Of a DNA stretch of 64,000 nucleotides, positions 34,891 through 45,904 are shown piece after piece. The translations under genes were made by a program, and so were the position numbers. This DNA is from Diphasiastrum complanatum (Eukaryota > Streptophyta > Lycopodiopsida > Lycopodiales > Lycopodiaceae), in assembly GCA_029204225.1 (NCBI GenBank), contig CM055095.1:27392958-27456957 (forward strand). The letters run 5' to 3'. The stretch's first letter is position 1. Every line of letters begins with the position of its first letter. The notes beneath the pieces were generated by a model. It did no database searches and was not told where the DNA came from. It saw only the letters and a list, made by a program, of their open reading frames with translations.

Positions 34891-35930
34891 TTAAGAGATG
34901 TCTCTTGACATATTCACAATGTCTTTCCTAATGCATTGAAATGATCTTTAGTTGATGAATAGACATAGAAGTCGTCCATGAAAATTTCTAAAAACTTCCG
35001 TAAAAAGTTTTGAAAAATGTTCGTCGTCATACGTTGGAATGTGGCAGGTGCATTACAAAGACCAAAGGGCATTCGTGTATATGCGTACGTCCCCCAATCA
35101 GTGGTAAAAGTGGTCTTGGATCTATCTTCCTCCTTAATGAAGACTTGATTATAGCCTAAGAAACCATCTAAAAAACTATAACGTTCATGACCAGCTACCT
35201 GGTCAAGAGTGGTATCTGTATAAGGTAAAGGGTGATAATCCTTTGTTGTAGTAGCGTTTAGTTTTCTACAATCTTGGCAAACTCTGATCTTGTCTGTCTT
35301 CTTCTTAGGTACTATAACTATTGGTGACACCCACTCACTACTTAGAACAGGATATATAATACCGGCTCTAAGGCATCTATCTAGTTTGTCTTTAACTAAC
35401 AAAGAATACTTTGGTTTTAATCTATATTGTCTATTTCTAACAAGTATTGTTCCTTGAATAAGATCTATTCTATGTTCTTTCCATTTAACTGGTATTCATG
35501 TTATATCGTCCATCGACCAAGCAAATACGTTTTGATATTTCTGAAGAAGTAGTATATACTCTTCACATTCTTGGTCTGATTGGTGTTTATATAAATTCAA
35601 AATTTTACCTTTATTAATGTTTATTTCTATAAAATCATTCTTATCAGCCATTCCCCCAGTCAAGCTTGCTCTAGTTTCACTCAAAACTTTCCTTGACTCG
35701 GATGTTGTTGGAATTTTCTCTTCCTCGTCAATCTCATAGCATTCTATGAAATTGATCTAGGATTCAGTAGGTCTTGCGATCTCCTCACCCCATCTCAAAA
35801 GGTGACCCCCTATTGGACTGACTATGAGAATGCTTGGAAAAAATATTTGTTTGGTAGACCAATTTATAATAGCATCTGCCTGATATAACCGTGGTCTTCC
35901 AGATAATATTAAATATGGTGGTGTATCAAT
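34891..35930 (-). pseudogene. Gypsy protease end and reverse transcriptase, inverted in a plus-strand element
   Basis: Minus strand. In order: protease C-terminus (YLILSGRPRLYQADAIINWS), spacer, LLLQKYQNVFAWSMDDIT, then a nearly complete reverse transcriptase: GIIYPVLSSEWVSPIVIVPK, LPYTDTTLDQVAGHERYSFL, DGFLGYNQ, MPFGLCNAPATFQ and the catalytic loop FMDD. There is a stop between MDDIT and the next segment. It interrupts a plus-strand Gypsy whose gag and protease lie to the left and whose RNase H and integrase lie to the right. Confidence 0.9.
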
Positions 35931-35939
35931 TGGGTTTAT

Positions 35940-36700
35940 TCCAAAAACTCCCGGTGTCCAGAGCGGAAACCACCAACGAAGAAGAGATAAAGAGAAAGAT
36001 CCGTGTTCACAGATTCTGGCTAGAATCTGTGAACATTCTTTACCTTGGTCATAAGATCACCTCTTTTGGATCAAGATTGAAGAGGAGAAGGAAAAGATGA
36101 TTGTAGAATGGCCAATTTCTCAAATAGTCTGTGAGCTCAAGTCATTTTTTGATTTTATTGTATTTTTTCATATTTGCAAAGGACTATTCTAAGATTGCGA
36201 CACCTCTCAACAACTTGTTGAAGGGGGTGAAAAGTCGCAAAGAAAGGCCAAGCCCTCCTATTTAATGGAATGAGAAATTTGATGAGAGTTTTTGGAAACT
36301 CAACTTCTAATTATCCCAACTCCCGTTTTGAGAATAGAGGATCCAGATATTTCATTCGTCATTAATACTAACGCAAGTGATATGACTATTGGAGCTGTTC
36401 TCTTACAGGAGGGCCGGCCCATTGCTTTTGAGAGCAAATAGTTAATTGATGCGCAAGTCAAGTATACAATGCAGCTTTTGTGATGATCCATGCATTGAAA
36501 TCATGGAGATGTTACATGTATGGTAATAAGTTCATGGTTAGCATAGATCACCAGCCTCTAAAGTACTTTTGCAATCAGAATGATTTGAGAAGTCGTAAGG
36601 CTCGATGGCAGAACTCATGCAGAAATTCGACTTTGAAGTGCGGTATATCAAAGGCCTAGTTGAATTGGTGAAGCAAACGAGTTTATTTCACAAAAATTAG
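35940..36700 (+). pseudogene. Gypsy reverse transcriptase end and RNase H remnant
   Basis: Plus strand, broken by stops and frame changes. YLGHKITSFGS marks the end of reverse transcriptase. VCELKSFFDFIVFFHICKDY, then SKIATPLNNLLKG, leads into RNase H, ending FMVSIDHQPLKYFCNQNDLR. Confidence 0.8.
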
Positions 36701-36879
36701 CACAAATTTTTATCTCTCCCTAAGGGATCTTTCTGAGAAAGACTCGCATTTTGGACCAATCTGGGAGAGGGTTCTAGCAGTTACATCAAGCGAGATTGAT
36801 TTACATGGTGATCAGTCGGGGAGAAAGGCTAAAAAGAGTGTTGATGACTTCTCTATCCGTAATGGACTGTTGCTCAAAA

Positions 36880-37910
36880 AAGAGAAGGTTTGTGTGCCCG
36901 ATGTGGTATTTCCATGGATTTTGTGGTTGGGTTACCGCGAACGAGTAAACATAATGATGCAATTTGGATAGTGGTCGACCGACTTACCAAATTGGCTATG
37001 TTTATTTTGGTAAAGACCACCCTAAAGGCTTCTGATTAAGTTCAAATATTTTTTGAGCATTTGTTTAGGCTTTACGGATTACCAAGTGACATTGTGAGCA
37101 CTCGCGATTCAAGGTTCACCGGTCACTTTTGGTTGGCCGTGTTTGCTAAACTAGAGATGACATTGAGCTTGAGTTCTTCTAATCATCCCGAGATAGATGG
37201 CTAGACAGAAAGAACAAATCAGACTATGGAACAAATGCTTCGATCATATGTTTCCTGATGGCAATCTCATTGGGAGAAGTATCTACCTTTGATTGAGTTT
37301 GTCTATAATAGGAACAAGCATTCGGCTACCGATTATAGCTCGTTCATGCTTATGTATGGTTTTGAGCATAGATCACCCATTGTGGTAGAGACTCATATGA
37401 TCAAGTTTCAGAAAGTAGCAGATTTCTTGCACGATATGCAAGAAATGCTACAGATAGCACATGAGAATGACCAGAGTGCCCAAGATAGGGACCGATATTA
37501 TGTAATCTAAAAAGATCATGTCAAGACTTTCAAGTGGGGGATTGGGTATATTTATAAATCCTTAAAAATTCTAGTGTAATGTGTACCCATAGGCATTACA
37601 AATTGTCCACTAGATATAGAGGACCATATCGAATCTTGAAAAGATTGAATTCTTGGCTTACCAATTGGACCTCTCGGAAGGAACACACACCTGGTCTTTC
37701 ATGCAAGTTGACTCAAGAAGAGTCTACGTGAAGGGGAACATCTTGGTTCTGGAGACCAATTGGACTTGTTGGATGAATTATGGAATGTGACTTGACCTGA
37801 ACCCGAAAAGATCTTGGATACAAGAACTAAACGAATCATACAATTACCAAGCATCTGGTTCGGTCGCATAGACGATGATAATTCCTGTTGGTTGGAAATC
37901 CGACCCAACG
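36880..37910 (+). pseudogene. Gypsy integrase remnant
   Basis: Plus strand. The integrase core is recognisable as [38 protein letters not shown]-stop-TERTNQ and LIEFVYNRNKHSATDYSSFM. The C-terminal part KLSTRYRGPYRILKRLNS follows in another frame. The D, D and glutamate-region spacing is normal, but stops interrupt it. The element's 3' LTR was not identified; the unassigned sequence to about 38090 may hold it. Confidence 0.85.
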
Positions 37911-38089
37911 ACTTCGCGTTAACAGTCCGCTACGTTATACATGTATTTACAGTTACAAGGCGGTTGTAATTAATATAGAAAATAGCATACAATGCGAGTT
38001 AGTTGTAGATATTTTTTAGTATATCTAATCCTAGAATCTTCATCAGAAAACTTCTTCTGATATGTAGTTACTACTAAAATTGTAATAGA

Positions 38090-39048
38090 CAAGATATGTT
38101 CTTCGGGCTGCATTCAAAGAGCACCAATGGCATACTTACTAGTGTCCGTATGCACGTGGAACTCCTTATTATAATCGGGCACGCGAAGAATGGGTGCGGT
38201 GACTAAAACTTGTTTAAGATCTTCAAAGGCTTTAATCATGTCGTCTATCTACCTTGGATTAGCAACGATTTGATATACTAACCGCGCTTTATTGGCGTAG
38301 TGTATTATAAAAATTCGATAATAACTCGTGCGACCTAGAAAGACATAAATTTCCTTCACTGTACCTGGTAGGGGCATTTCAAGAATCACTCTGATCTTTT
38401 CGGTCTCCGTTTGATCATTAAGTTTCTTCAAATCCACGCAGATACGGAGTTTACCATTTTCCTTTGGTACCACCACAATTGGTGATACCCAACTTGTATG
38501 CTCGATTTCATAGATGAAACCAGCATCGAGAAGCTTTTGAATATCTTCTTGTATTTTCTCGGATAGGTAGGATTGGTGCGATAAGGTTTGGCTCTTACAG
38601 GTATGGCACCATTCTGTAATGGAATTGTGTGGACTGCAATGTCAGGAGGAACCCCCTTCAATTCTTTATAGTTCCATGTAAACACATATCTATATTTGCG
38701 CAATAGCTTTTCCAAATCCCGTAATTGGGTTGGATTCAAGTGGGCTCCTATATGTATGATACGGTCTATGTCGTCATCATCATCCTTCAGATTAAGAGGT
38801 ATTGTCTTTGCAAATCCCTCAAAAGAAGTTGATGGTGGTTGAGGCTCCCATTTTGGCTTTACCTTATTGATGATGACATCATCAATCATGTAATCCTTAA
38901 AGTGCTGGGGAACATCATGTAATGGATCATCAACTATTTTAGGTGGGATCTTAGGAATGTCCTCTATAGGTGGGCTTGTAGATGATGAAGCCTGGCTAGG
39001 ATTTTTTTGATTTTGTATCAAAGGTTTGATTGGCTGTTTCAGCTTCAC
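38090..39048 (-). pseudogene. Gypsy reverse transcriptase with deleted core, and RNase H start
   Basis: Minus strand. Spacer, then LRDLEKLLRKYRYVFTWNYK, ELKGVPPDIAVHTIPLQNG, and after a frame change MVVPKENGKLRICVDLKKLN. This jumps directly to KIRVILEMPLPGTVKEIYVF and LGRTSYYRIF, which belong after the palm. All catalytic motifs between (including YxDD) are gone. RNase H begins after a stop (APILRVPDYNKEFHVHTDTS) and ends near 38100. Confidence 0.88.
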
Positions 39049-39193
39049 GCATTTGGAATTGCTTATCAGTCAATCATACATCAACCTTAGATTTGTTTTT
39101 TAGCATGTGGGATATTTTTGGATTTGTAGTAGCATGGATTTTTTTTGTGGTTTTTCGTGAACTAAGTCTTCGTCAATGGTGCTCAAGATTTCA

Positions 39194-39475
39194 TCATTGT
39201 GTACGTCCCATTGATAGACTTTTATCTTTGGTCGATATACACGAGTATTTATTGGTTGTGGATGTTGCACAAGCCAGTGGTGATGGAAGTTTGATCTCTC
39301 TCAATATAAGACATTTTCCTAATCGCTCGGGATCCAGCAAGTGAATAAGCTGGTCGTCAGATAAGTCATGTTCTCCCATAGTAAGAATGCCATCCTCACA
39401 AGTGGATAGTTCAAAAATAAAAGGTGGTTCAGGTATCCACTCGATAGGGAGTGTATCTATCATGTACAAGTACAA
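39194..39475 (-). pseudogene. Gypsy pol spacer fragment
   Basis: Minus-strand frame DTLPIEWIPEPPFIFELSTC ... SDDQLIHLLDPERLGKCLIL, between protease and reverse transcriptase of the same minus-strand element. No catalytic motif. Confidence 0.5.
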
Positions 39476-39688
39476 AATGAGAGTGTTGATATTGGTCGAG
39501 TTTATGGTAACATTGACTGGTTCCTCTTCCTGAACTTCTTGTTCACAAAAAGTGGCGTTGACACAATCAATTGTTGCTAACGCATGACCCCAATTGATGA
39601 TGTCAGTACTCTACATGTAATGACCCTTTATGGTGGAATCGATATTGTCGGGGTCATCATAGGTAGTTGAAGACCAATCGTCTTCAAT

Positions 39689-40252
39689 TCATGCAGGCTT
39701 TATTTTCTTGGTGGCATCGACAGAGATTCTCATGTCTCTGTTGCCAAAAACTATTTTGTTTTTCTTCCAATATTGAATCACTCTGGCCATTTCTAACCAA
39801 GGCATTCCAAGAAGGAATTGATAGATGTGTAGTTCATCAGGAAAATCTAGTACTACACACTCTATGGTGAACATGAAATCAACAATTTTCATCGACAAAT
39901 TGCTTATGTGACCGGCAGGTGTCATCATTTGTTGGTCATCCATACGTAACTTGTACTTAGGCTTTTCCAATGTGGATATTCCCCATGCCTTAGCTAAGGA
40001 CAAGGTGATAATATTCATGCCAGACCCACTATCGAGAATGGCTTGCACGGATGGGTAAGATTTGTAGTGCACTGGTAAAGTGATGTTGTTACATTTAGCA
40101 ACACCTATATGAAGTAAGCTCATATCAACATTATGAACCACTTCAGCGTTTTTCGGTTGTCTCAACTCATTTGGTACATCAGGCTGATGGGAGCTTTGCA
40201 GTATGGCATCCCACAAGGGTCTGAAAAAATTTAAGACCGTGTAGAAGGGCAT
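39689..40252 (-). pseudogene. Gypsy aspartic protease
   Basis: Minus strand, 187 codons open. The active site is VQAILDSGSGMNIITLSLAK, with a second conserved stretch YQFLLGMPWLEMARVIQYW. It is the best preserved part of the 38.1-42.3 kb minus-strand Gypsy. Confidence 0.88.
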
Positions 40253-40309
40253 AGTGATTTGATTTTGTAAGAGATCAGAAAGAACCTCTATTCCTCATGG
40301 TGGTTGCCC

Positions 40310-40918
40310 CTACGTAGGTAACTGGCCACATGGCGGCTCTATCAAACTCATCTCTAAATTTCTGGTATTGCCTTTGGGCGGCATGATGGAAGTATTAGCA
40401 GGAGGTGGTGGTTGTGCTAGGTCCTTAGACTGATCTAAGGCCTTGTGTTGCACGCATGTGACTGCATGCAATGGTTCTTCAAATACCCTATGTGCTGGAA
40501 CTGTCTTTTTGGTCTGGTTAGGACAATCTTTATAGCAATGCCTTCTGTTATAACCAACACACTTAGCTACAAAACAACAACGAAGTCTACATTCACTTTG
40601 AAAGTGAGTGGTTTCTACATACAAAACATCTCTTCTGAAGTGTTGAAGGAAAAATGGCATAACTATTTTGGTCGACTTGTGTAGGTTGCTCCTCTGAACT
40701 CATGGTGCATATTGTTGTGGTCGAGAGTATTGCATATTGTGTGGATTGTACCTACAGCTTGAAGTGGTATGAGTGGTCATATCACAAAATATACAGTTCT
40801 GCGTTTCGTAAGGTTTGTGTAATGGACACACATTATCGATATGTGCGCCACGACATTGTGGGCACCAGATATCTTCTCGCCTATGGATAGCAGTACCAGT
40901 TGGCAATTGCCCTAGCAA
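40310..40918 (-). pseudogene. Gypsy nucleocapsid zinc knuckles
   Basis: Minus strand, two frames. 40918-40700 encodes WCPQCRGAHIDNVC and CIFCDMTTHTTSSC, two CCHC-type knuckles (the second a standard CX2CX4HX4C). 40660-40310 encodes a cysteine-rich CVGYNRRHCYKDCPNQ. A frame change separates them. Confidence 0.75.
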
Positions 40919-41000
40919 CTAACTCTGAAAAGATTTTAAGGCTTGTTGAAACTCTTTGTTGAGTTTCTCCAACTGTTGTTGATGTTGTTGATTCATCAAC

Positions 41001-41528
41001 TCAAATTGAGACCTCAGACTTAAGAGTAAAATACTCTTCGCTAGGTTTAAGATCTTTCCGGATGCATCTTGGAAGGCCAACTATAAACCATATGATCAAC
41101 ATTTTATTAGTTGGCTGTTCTTGAACTTGACTTCTGAGACGCTTAAAGTGCTCGATGTAGTCACGTACGCATTCAGGATTGAGGTTAAAAAACCACTCTT
41201 GTGCTTTGTCTACCATGGTCATTGAAAAAAGTTGGACTTTTGCATTGTCAGTATATTCTCCATATACTTCGCATGCATTCTCAAAGACTTGTAAAAATCT
41301 ATGAGGCACATTATCGTCGACCTTTGGTAATTCTAGTCGGGGTGTTCGTTTGTCCGATCGTGTGGTATGGTGAACATGTTGAACAGGTTGATCGTCAGGA
41401 TTAGGTGTCCATCTGGATGGTCCAGGACCTTGATTTACTCGAGATCTAAGACGATAGGGCTTGTTCTCATCATTTGGATAATTGGTTGGTGTGAACTCAC
41501 CCATAACTCCTTCTAGTAAGTTGGCCAT
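41001..41528 (-). pseudogene. Gypsy gag capsid region
   Basis: Minus strand, 175 codons. Begins MANLLEGVMGEFTPTNYPND and includes PHRFLQVFENACEVYGEYTD, then AQEWFFNLNPECVRDYIEHF and IWFIVGLPRCIRKDLKP, the retrotransposon gag core pattern (AxxWF...F...F...GL). It shares orientation and order with the pieces to its left. Confidence 0.85.
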
Positions 41529-41639
41529 GAGAACTGATTGGATTCAACTCTCTTTTTTTGTTTTTATTTATTATCTATTTTTTACTTTTGAAATGTGTAA
41601 TTGACAGTACCTTAGATATATAATGAGATTTCCAATAGG

Positions 41640-42010
41640 AATTTTATAAAATATGGTCTGTCAGATCTGAGCAATAGCTCGTCGGATGCAACTGGACTGA
41701 CAGTGTCAAATGGAATGTCGGATAGGAATTAGTTCAGATGCACTATTAGATGCAACACTATCGACTACAATCTGTCGGATGCAATACTAACGGATGCAAT
41801 TGTCAAATGCAATGTCGGATGCAACACATTGGTTGCAACGTCAGATGCAACAGGATAGGCTGGTCGTCGGTTGCAACAGGATAGGCTGGTCATCGGATGC
41901 AATCGTCGGGACGGAAAGTCATCAGATGCAATTGTCGAATGCAACTGTTTTGATAGGTCATCAGATGTAATCGTTGGATGCAATCGTCAAACACAATTTT
42001 TAGCTTGTCG
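41640..42010. repeat. Degenerate GTCGGATGCAA minisatellite in a Gypsy leader
   Basis: About 15 imperfect copies of '(cat/gtc)(g/a)gatgcaa(t/c)' spaced 12-25 bp, including a near-perfect double unit gcaacaggataggctggtc. It lies between the primer-binding site at 42.3 kb and gag, in the 5' leader of the minus-strand Gypsy. Confidence 0.75.
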
Positions 42011-42307
42011 TTGGGTGCACGTCGAATAGAATTTAAAAAAAAAAAAATTTAAGCAGCGGTGCAAGTGACAGTTCAACCAAAAATTCTTCCTCCCCTGAAA
42101 AAAATGCAAGAGAGGTGGAGAGCGGTGGGGCAGTGGGTTTTTGGAACCGTTTGTGGTTGGGTGTGGATCAAATGATATTTTCAGATGCAATGCGTGCTGG
42201 TGGAAAAACAATCAATGCAAAACCGCATGCAGACAGACAGTAGCTCTCAAAATCAAAAAATAAATTGGTTGAAATGAATTCTTAAGCAAGATGGAAGAAG
42301 ATTATTA

Positions 42308-42323
42308 GGAGCAGCGGCGCCAA
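42308..42323 (-). other. Gypsy primer-binding site
   Basis: The minus strand reads AAACA|TTGGCGCCGCTGCTCC, resembling the TGGCGCCGTTGCC primer-binding site of Athila/Tat Gypsy elements. It lies upstream of the gag at 41.5 kb in the right orientation; the 5' LTR would extend right from 42324. Confidence 0.65.
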
Positions 42324-43362
42324 TGTTTGCTTCGTGTCTACTTGTGTTTACTATTATTTTACTCTCTGCTCAGAATCTTTCTGACTCTCTTCCTACTGGC
42401 AATCTACAGATTCTAGTCAGCTTACAGTCGACAAGGTCTACTTGCTTCTAGACTTCTATGGTTTGTAGTATAGTGGTAATGCAATGGTGATGTACCCCGC
42501 CTGTCAATTAGTACATCAACAACCTAATCTCGATACTATTGATAATGGATTCTCACCTTCAATTTGGATCTATCAGAATTCAAATGCCTCCATTCTATAC
42601 TGTTTCGGTTCTTTCTTTGACGCTTACAAATTGTAGATTATTACTAATCTAATCTAAGCGGTACATGAAATGAGATTGAAACTTAATCCTACTGAAATCA
42701 ATAGAATCAACAACACAACAACTACGGAAACAATGTAAATCCTACAAAGTGCTTGTTACAACTATCACTCAACAATTGTAACAAAAACTCCTCAGGGAGT
42801 CAAGCACCAGGCAACATTAGATTGAAATGGAATTGATCTACCACAAGGTCCTATATATCTGCCTAATCTTAATCACAAAATCAAGCTTTAAAAGAGAAGA
42901 ATCAACAACAAAACACATTTATACATCAGTACTTGAACTTAATGCATTAAAATGGAGCATAGATGGAAATGCAATGGAGAGATATTCAGATTTCAATTCG
43001 ACACACACGGAGGAGGCCTCTGTGTATACCCACGAGCTGGTGAATCCAATTCTAATATAATCTGGATTCCACCTCTTACAACTGAGTGAACATTCTATAG
43101 AGATTTGGGTTCCACCTCTTACATGATAATAGAAGTCCTCTTTATTGAAAAAATAACTTAAGTTGAGAAAGTCTAAGTTACTAGCTCCCACATGGTTTTC
43201 CATCTTTCGAGAATTACCATGGGGCTCACAAAATATACATCTCTGTCTAGCACTAATAATTCTCGTGCTCTCAAACTCAGCTCTCAACTTTATCTCTGCT
43301 GGAAGCCCTTTTGAGTGGAGAGGTTTTGCATAGACACCTCGGGGCATGGCATCAGCTAACAT
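42324..43362 (-). mobile_element. Probable Gypsy 5' LTR and flank
   Basis: Non-coding sequence upstream of the primer-binding site on the minus strand. The outer LTR boundary was not found. It contains a twice-repeated 'ggttccacctcttaca'-like phrase near 43066-43125. Confidence 0.4.
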
Positions 43363-43887
43363 AAACACTTTTGGAAAGTGTGGGAAATCATATTACACGA
43401 GTTTTAGTAGATTCAAATTTGAGTAGTAGAGACATTGAATCTAGTCACAATAATAGTAGGATTTTCTATTATGGAGGGAAATCAAAGTTTGAATTTAGGT
43501 TTGGACCTGTTATAAAAGGATGTAACTCATGGGAAGAGATACAATTCCCTCTCTCTTATCTCATTCATGCTTATACATGGTTCTCTTGGGTTCTACTATC
43601 CATTGGTGCACTATACTCGTGATATCTTGCAATTTTGTGTGTAGAATGTTCATTAAAAGCTATTTTGAGATCCACACGTGTGAAATACAGTAGCTTACTG
43701 TTATTGTACGGACAACAACTTTATTTTATATTTTGGTTCATGTTTGATCAAGATCTATTAGAGTTTGCATCTCATTCTTAGTGTAGATGCTGATTTTTCT
43801 ACATTGGCAAGATTGATGAATTGCTTGTTTTTCTAACCCAAGATCATTTTGTAGGTTTGAATCTTAATTGATCTGAAAACTTTCACA
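43363..43887 (+). mobile_element. Copia LTR, sister copy of 31301-31944
   Basis: 525 bp matching the reverse complement of the 31.3-kb LTR, ending TTTCACA. It is followed by TGCAGATGG, not a primer-binding site, so it is a solo or 3' LTR. Its CT tract is only about 9 bp. Confidence 0.8.
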
Positions 43888-43892
43888 TGCAG

Positions 43893-43990
43893 ATGGGGTC
43901 CGGGGCCTCCTTGACGAGGCCCCGACAGGTGGGGTCTGGGACGCCCCAATGTAAGGGTCTGGGGGGGCGCGCTAGCCCCTAGCGTGAAAT
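43893..43990. other. GC-rich palindromic stretch
   Basis: A G/C-rich block in AT-rich surroundings containing a perfect 8-bp stem, GGGGCCTC-cttgac-GAGGCCCC (about 43902-43923), and 'ggggtcyggg' repeats, a type of motif seen near some plant retroelement insertions. Confidence 0.6.
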
Positions 43991-44029
43991 GGTATGAGTT
44001 GTGTGTGATTGAGCGCATGTCAAGTCACT

Positions 44030-45300
44030 AGCAGATGCAACAAATTTTTTTTGAAAATTCTAAGATGTTTTTAATAGGAATTACCTTTGCCTCTCTGATG
44101 TAAGATTTATCATAGTCTATTACCAATTCATGGAGTTTGTTGAGGGTTCTTGTGGGCAAAGGATGAGTCGACAAGGGTTTTGAAGGTAGTTTGAACGTGA
44201 TTTTGGCTGGAAACCTTTGCCACTGTCCTTCTGATGATAGCTAACATTCGCCAACTTGCAAAGAGATTCTAAATGAAGATCAAAGGGCTAGCGAGGGTTT
44301 GGAGAGTTCACCTTGGTGGGAGATGGATTGGCAAGGGTTTTGATGGCAATTTGACTCTTTTGAGGGCTGGGAACCTTCAGTTGAGGACTTACTCTAAATA
44401 GTAACTTTTGCTTGCTTCATCGAGACTTCAAAACAATATTTTGCAATAGTTAGAGCTCAGTGCAAGTTGATGATAAACATGCAAGGGTTGAGAAGGTTGG
44501 CGAGAGTTCTTTGGACTTAGATGCTTCTCAGTGAGTCGGGAACCTTTGCTTGCCAACTACCTATGGGAGTTAACCTTCACCTAACTTTTTGGAGCTAAAA
44601 CACAATAAAAAATATCTATTGGCAAACCGATGAGGGTTCATAATAGGTATTTTTTTAGATTTTGATGTTGGTGAGGGTTCTTCATGGTTATGGCTATTTT
44701 TTATGTCAAGAACCTTCATTGAAGCTCGTACACACCTAAATAACTCTCGTCGACCTCCAAAATTTTCCTGATGGTCATAATGAAGTTAGGCAAGGGTTGT
44801 TTGGACGAGGATTATTTGGATGGTTTTGAGTAACTTTCATATTCTAGACTTTCTTAACAAGGGATTTTTGATTTGTTTTGGCTGTTTCTTGGCTATTTTG
44901 GCAAAATGGCTAGGAAGTAACCTTTGCCCAATCTACATAAGGTTTTGATGATGTGGCAGAAGTTACTACTAGGTTGTGAGGGTTAGTATAGAAGGAATAG
45001 AAATTTATCAGACCGGACATGTATTTTTTGGCCATTTTCTACACAATTCGCAAGGAATAAAGACATTTTTTGATTGTTTTGGTTGTTATGAGTTTATGGA
45101 ATGGATTGGGTGCTTGGATCTGAAACCTTCCACCTCTCAATTTCTCTCCACATTACAATCAAGCAAGAGTCAGGAAGAAAACGCAAAACTAACCACTAAA
45201 CCATGATCTACTCTACCCCACACATCACCATTCCACAAAATAAAAGTGACAAACACAAGAATAATACATGCAAACTAACTAAGCAAGAAAATGCTAACTA
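44030..45300. repeat. Degenerate 'GGCAAGGGTT' phrase repeats, probable leader
   Basis: The phrases 'gg(c/t)(a/g)agggtt' and 'aacctttgcc' recur irregularly about ten times. The region lies downstream (minus strand) of a primer-binding-site-like motif, so it is plausibly a long Gypsy leader. No coding sequence. Confidence 0.5.
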
Positions 45301-45321
45301 TTCCTCGGCAACGACACCAAA
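45301..45321 (-). other. Gypsy primer-binding-site-like motif
   Basis: The minus strand reads TTGGTGTCGTTGCCGAGGAA, a close variant of the TTGGCGCCGTTGCCGGGGA site of Athila/Tat elements. Confidence 0.6.
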
Positions 45322-45564
45322 AATTTGTAGCGGCCTAGGTTACCTGGTCACACATAGAGTTTGTTCCCAAGGGAACAATGCTTCCCTTGTGAAGTTAGCT
45401 TACAACCTGCCATCTTCCTAGCTAACCACACCTAATTAACCACAAGCATACAAACAAGGAAATATGGTGGAGGTAACTTGCACTCTCCTCTCTCTCACCT
45501 CTCGAAAAACCACAAAAACAAGCAAAGGAAATGAAATAGTAACTAAGTGCAAGCATCAATTATA

Positions 45565-45755
<191 letters not shown>

Positions 45756-45904
45756 TCTTGATTCAAAATGACATTATATCCTCTTCCTATATGACCATGG
45801 AAAATGGGTACAAGTGGTGTCTTTTTATTCTTGGGAAAGCCCTTGTCCTTGATCAATGATTGTCTGACCAAGCGGGCAAGTTATTTCAATCTACATAGAA
45901 TTCT

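Noticed and set aside
42919-43368. 149-codon minus-strand frame near the Gypsy 5' end
   Set aside because: It lies in LTR/flank sequence with no recognisable domain.
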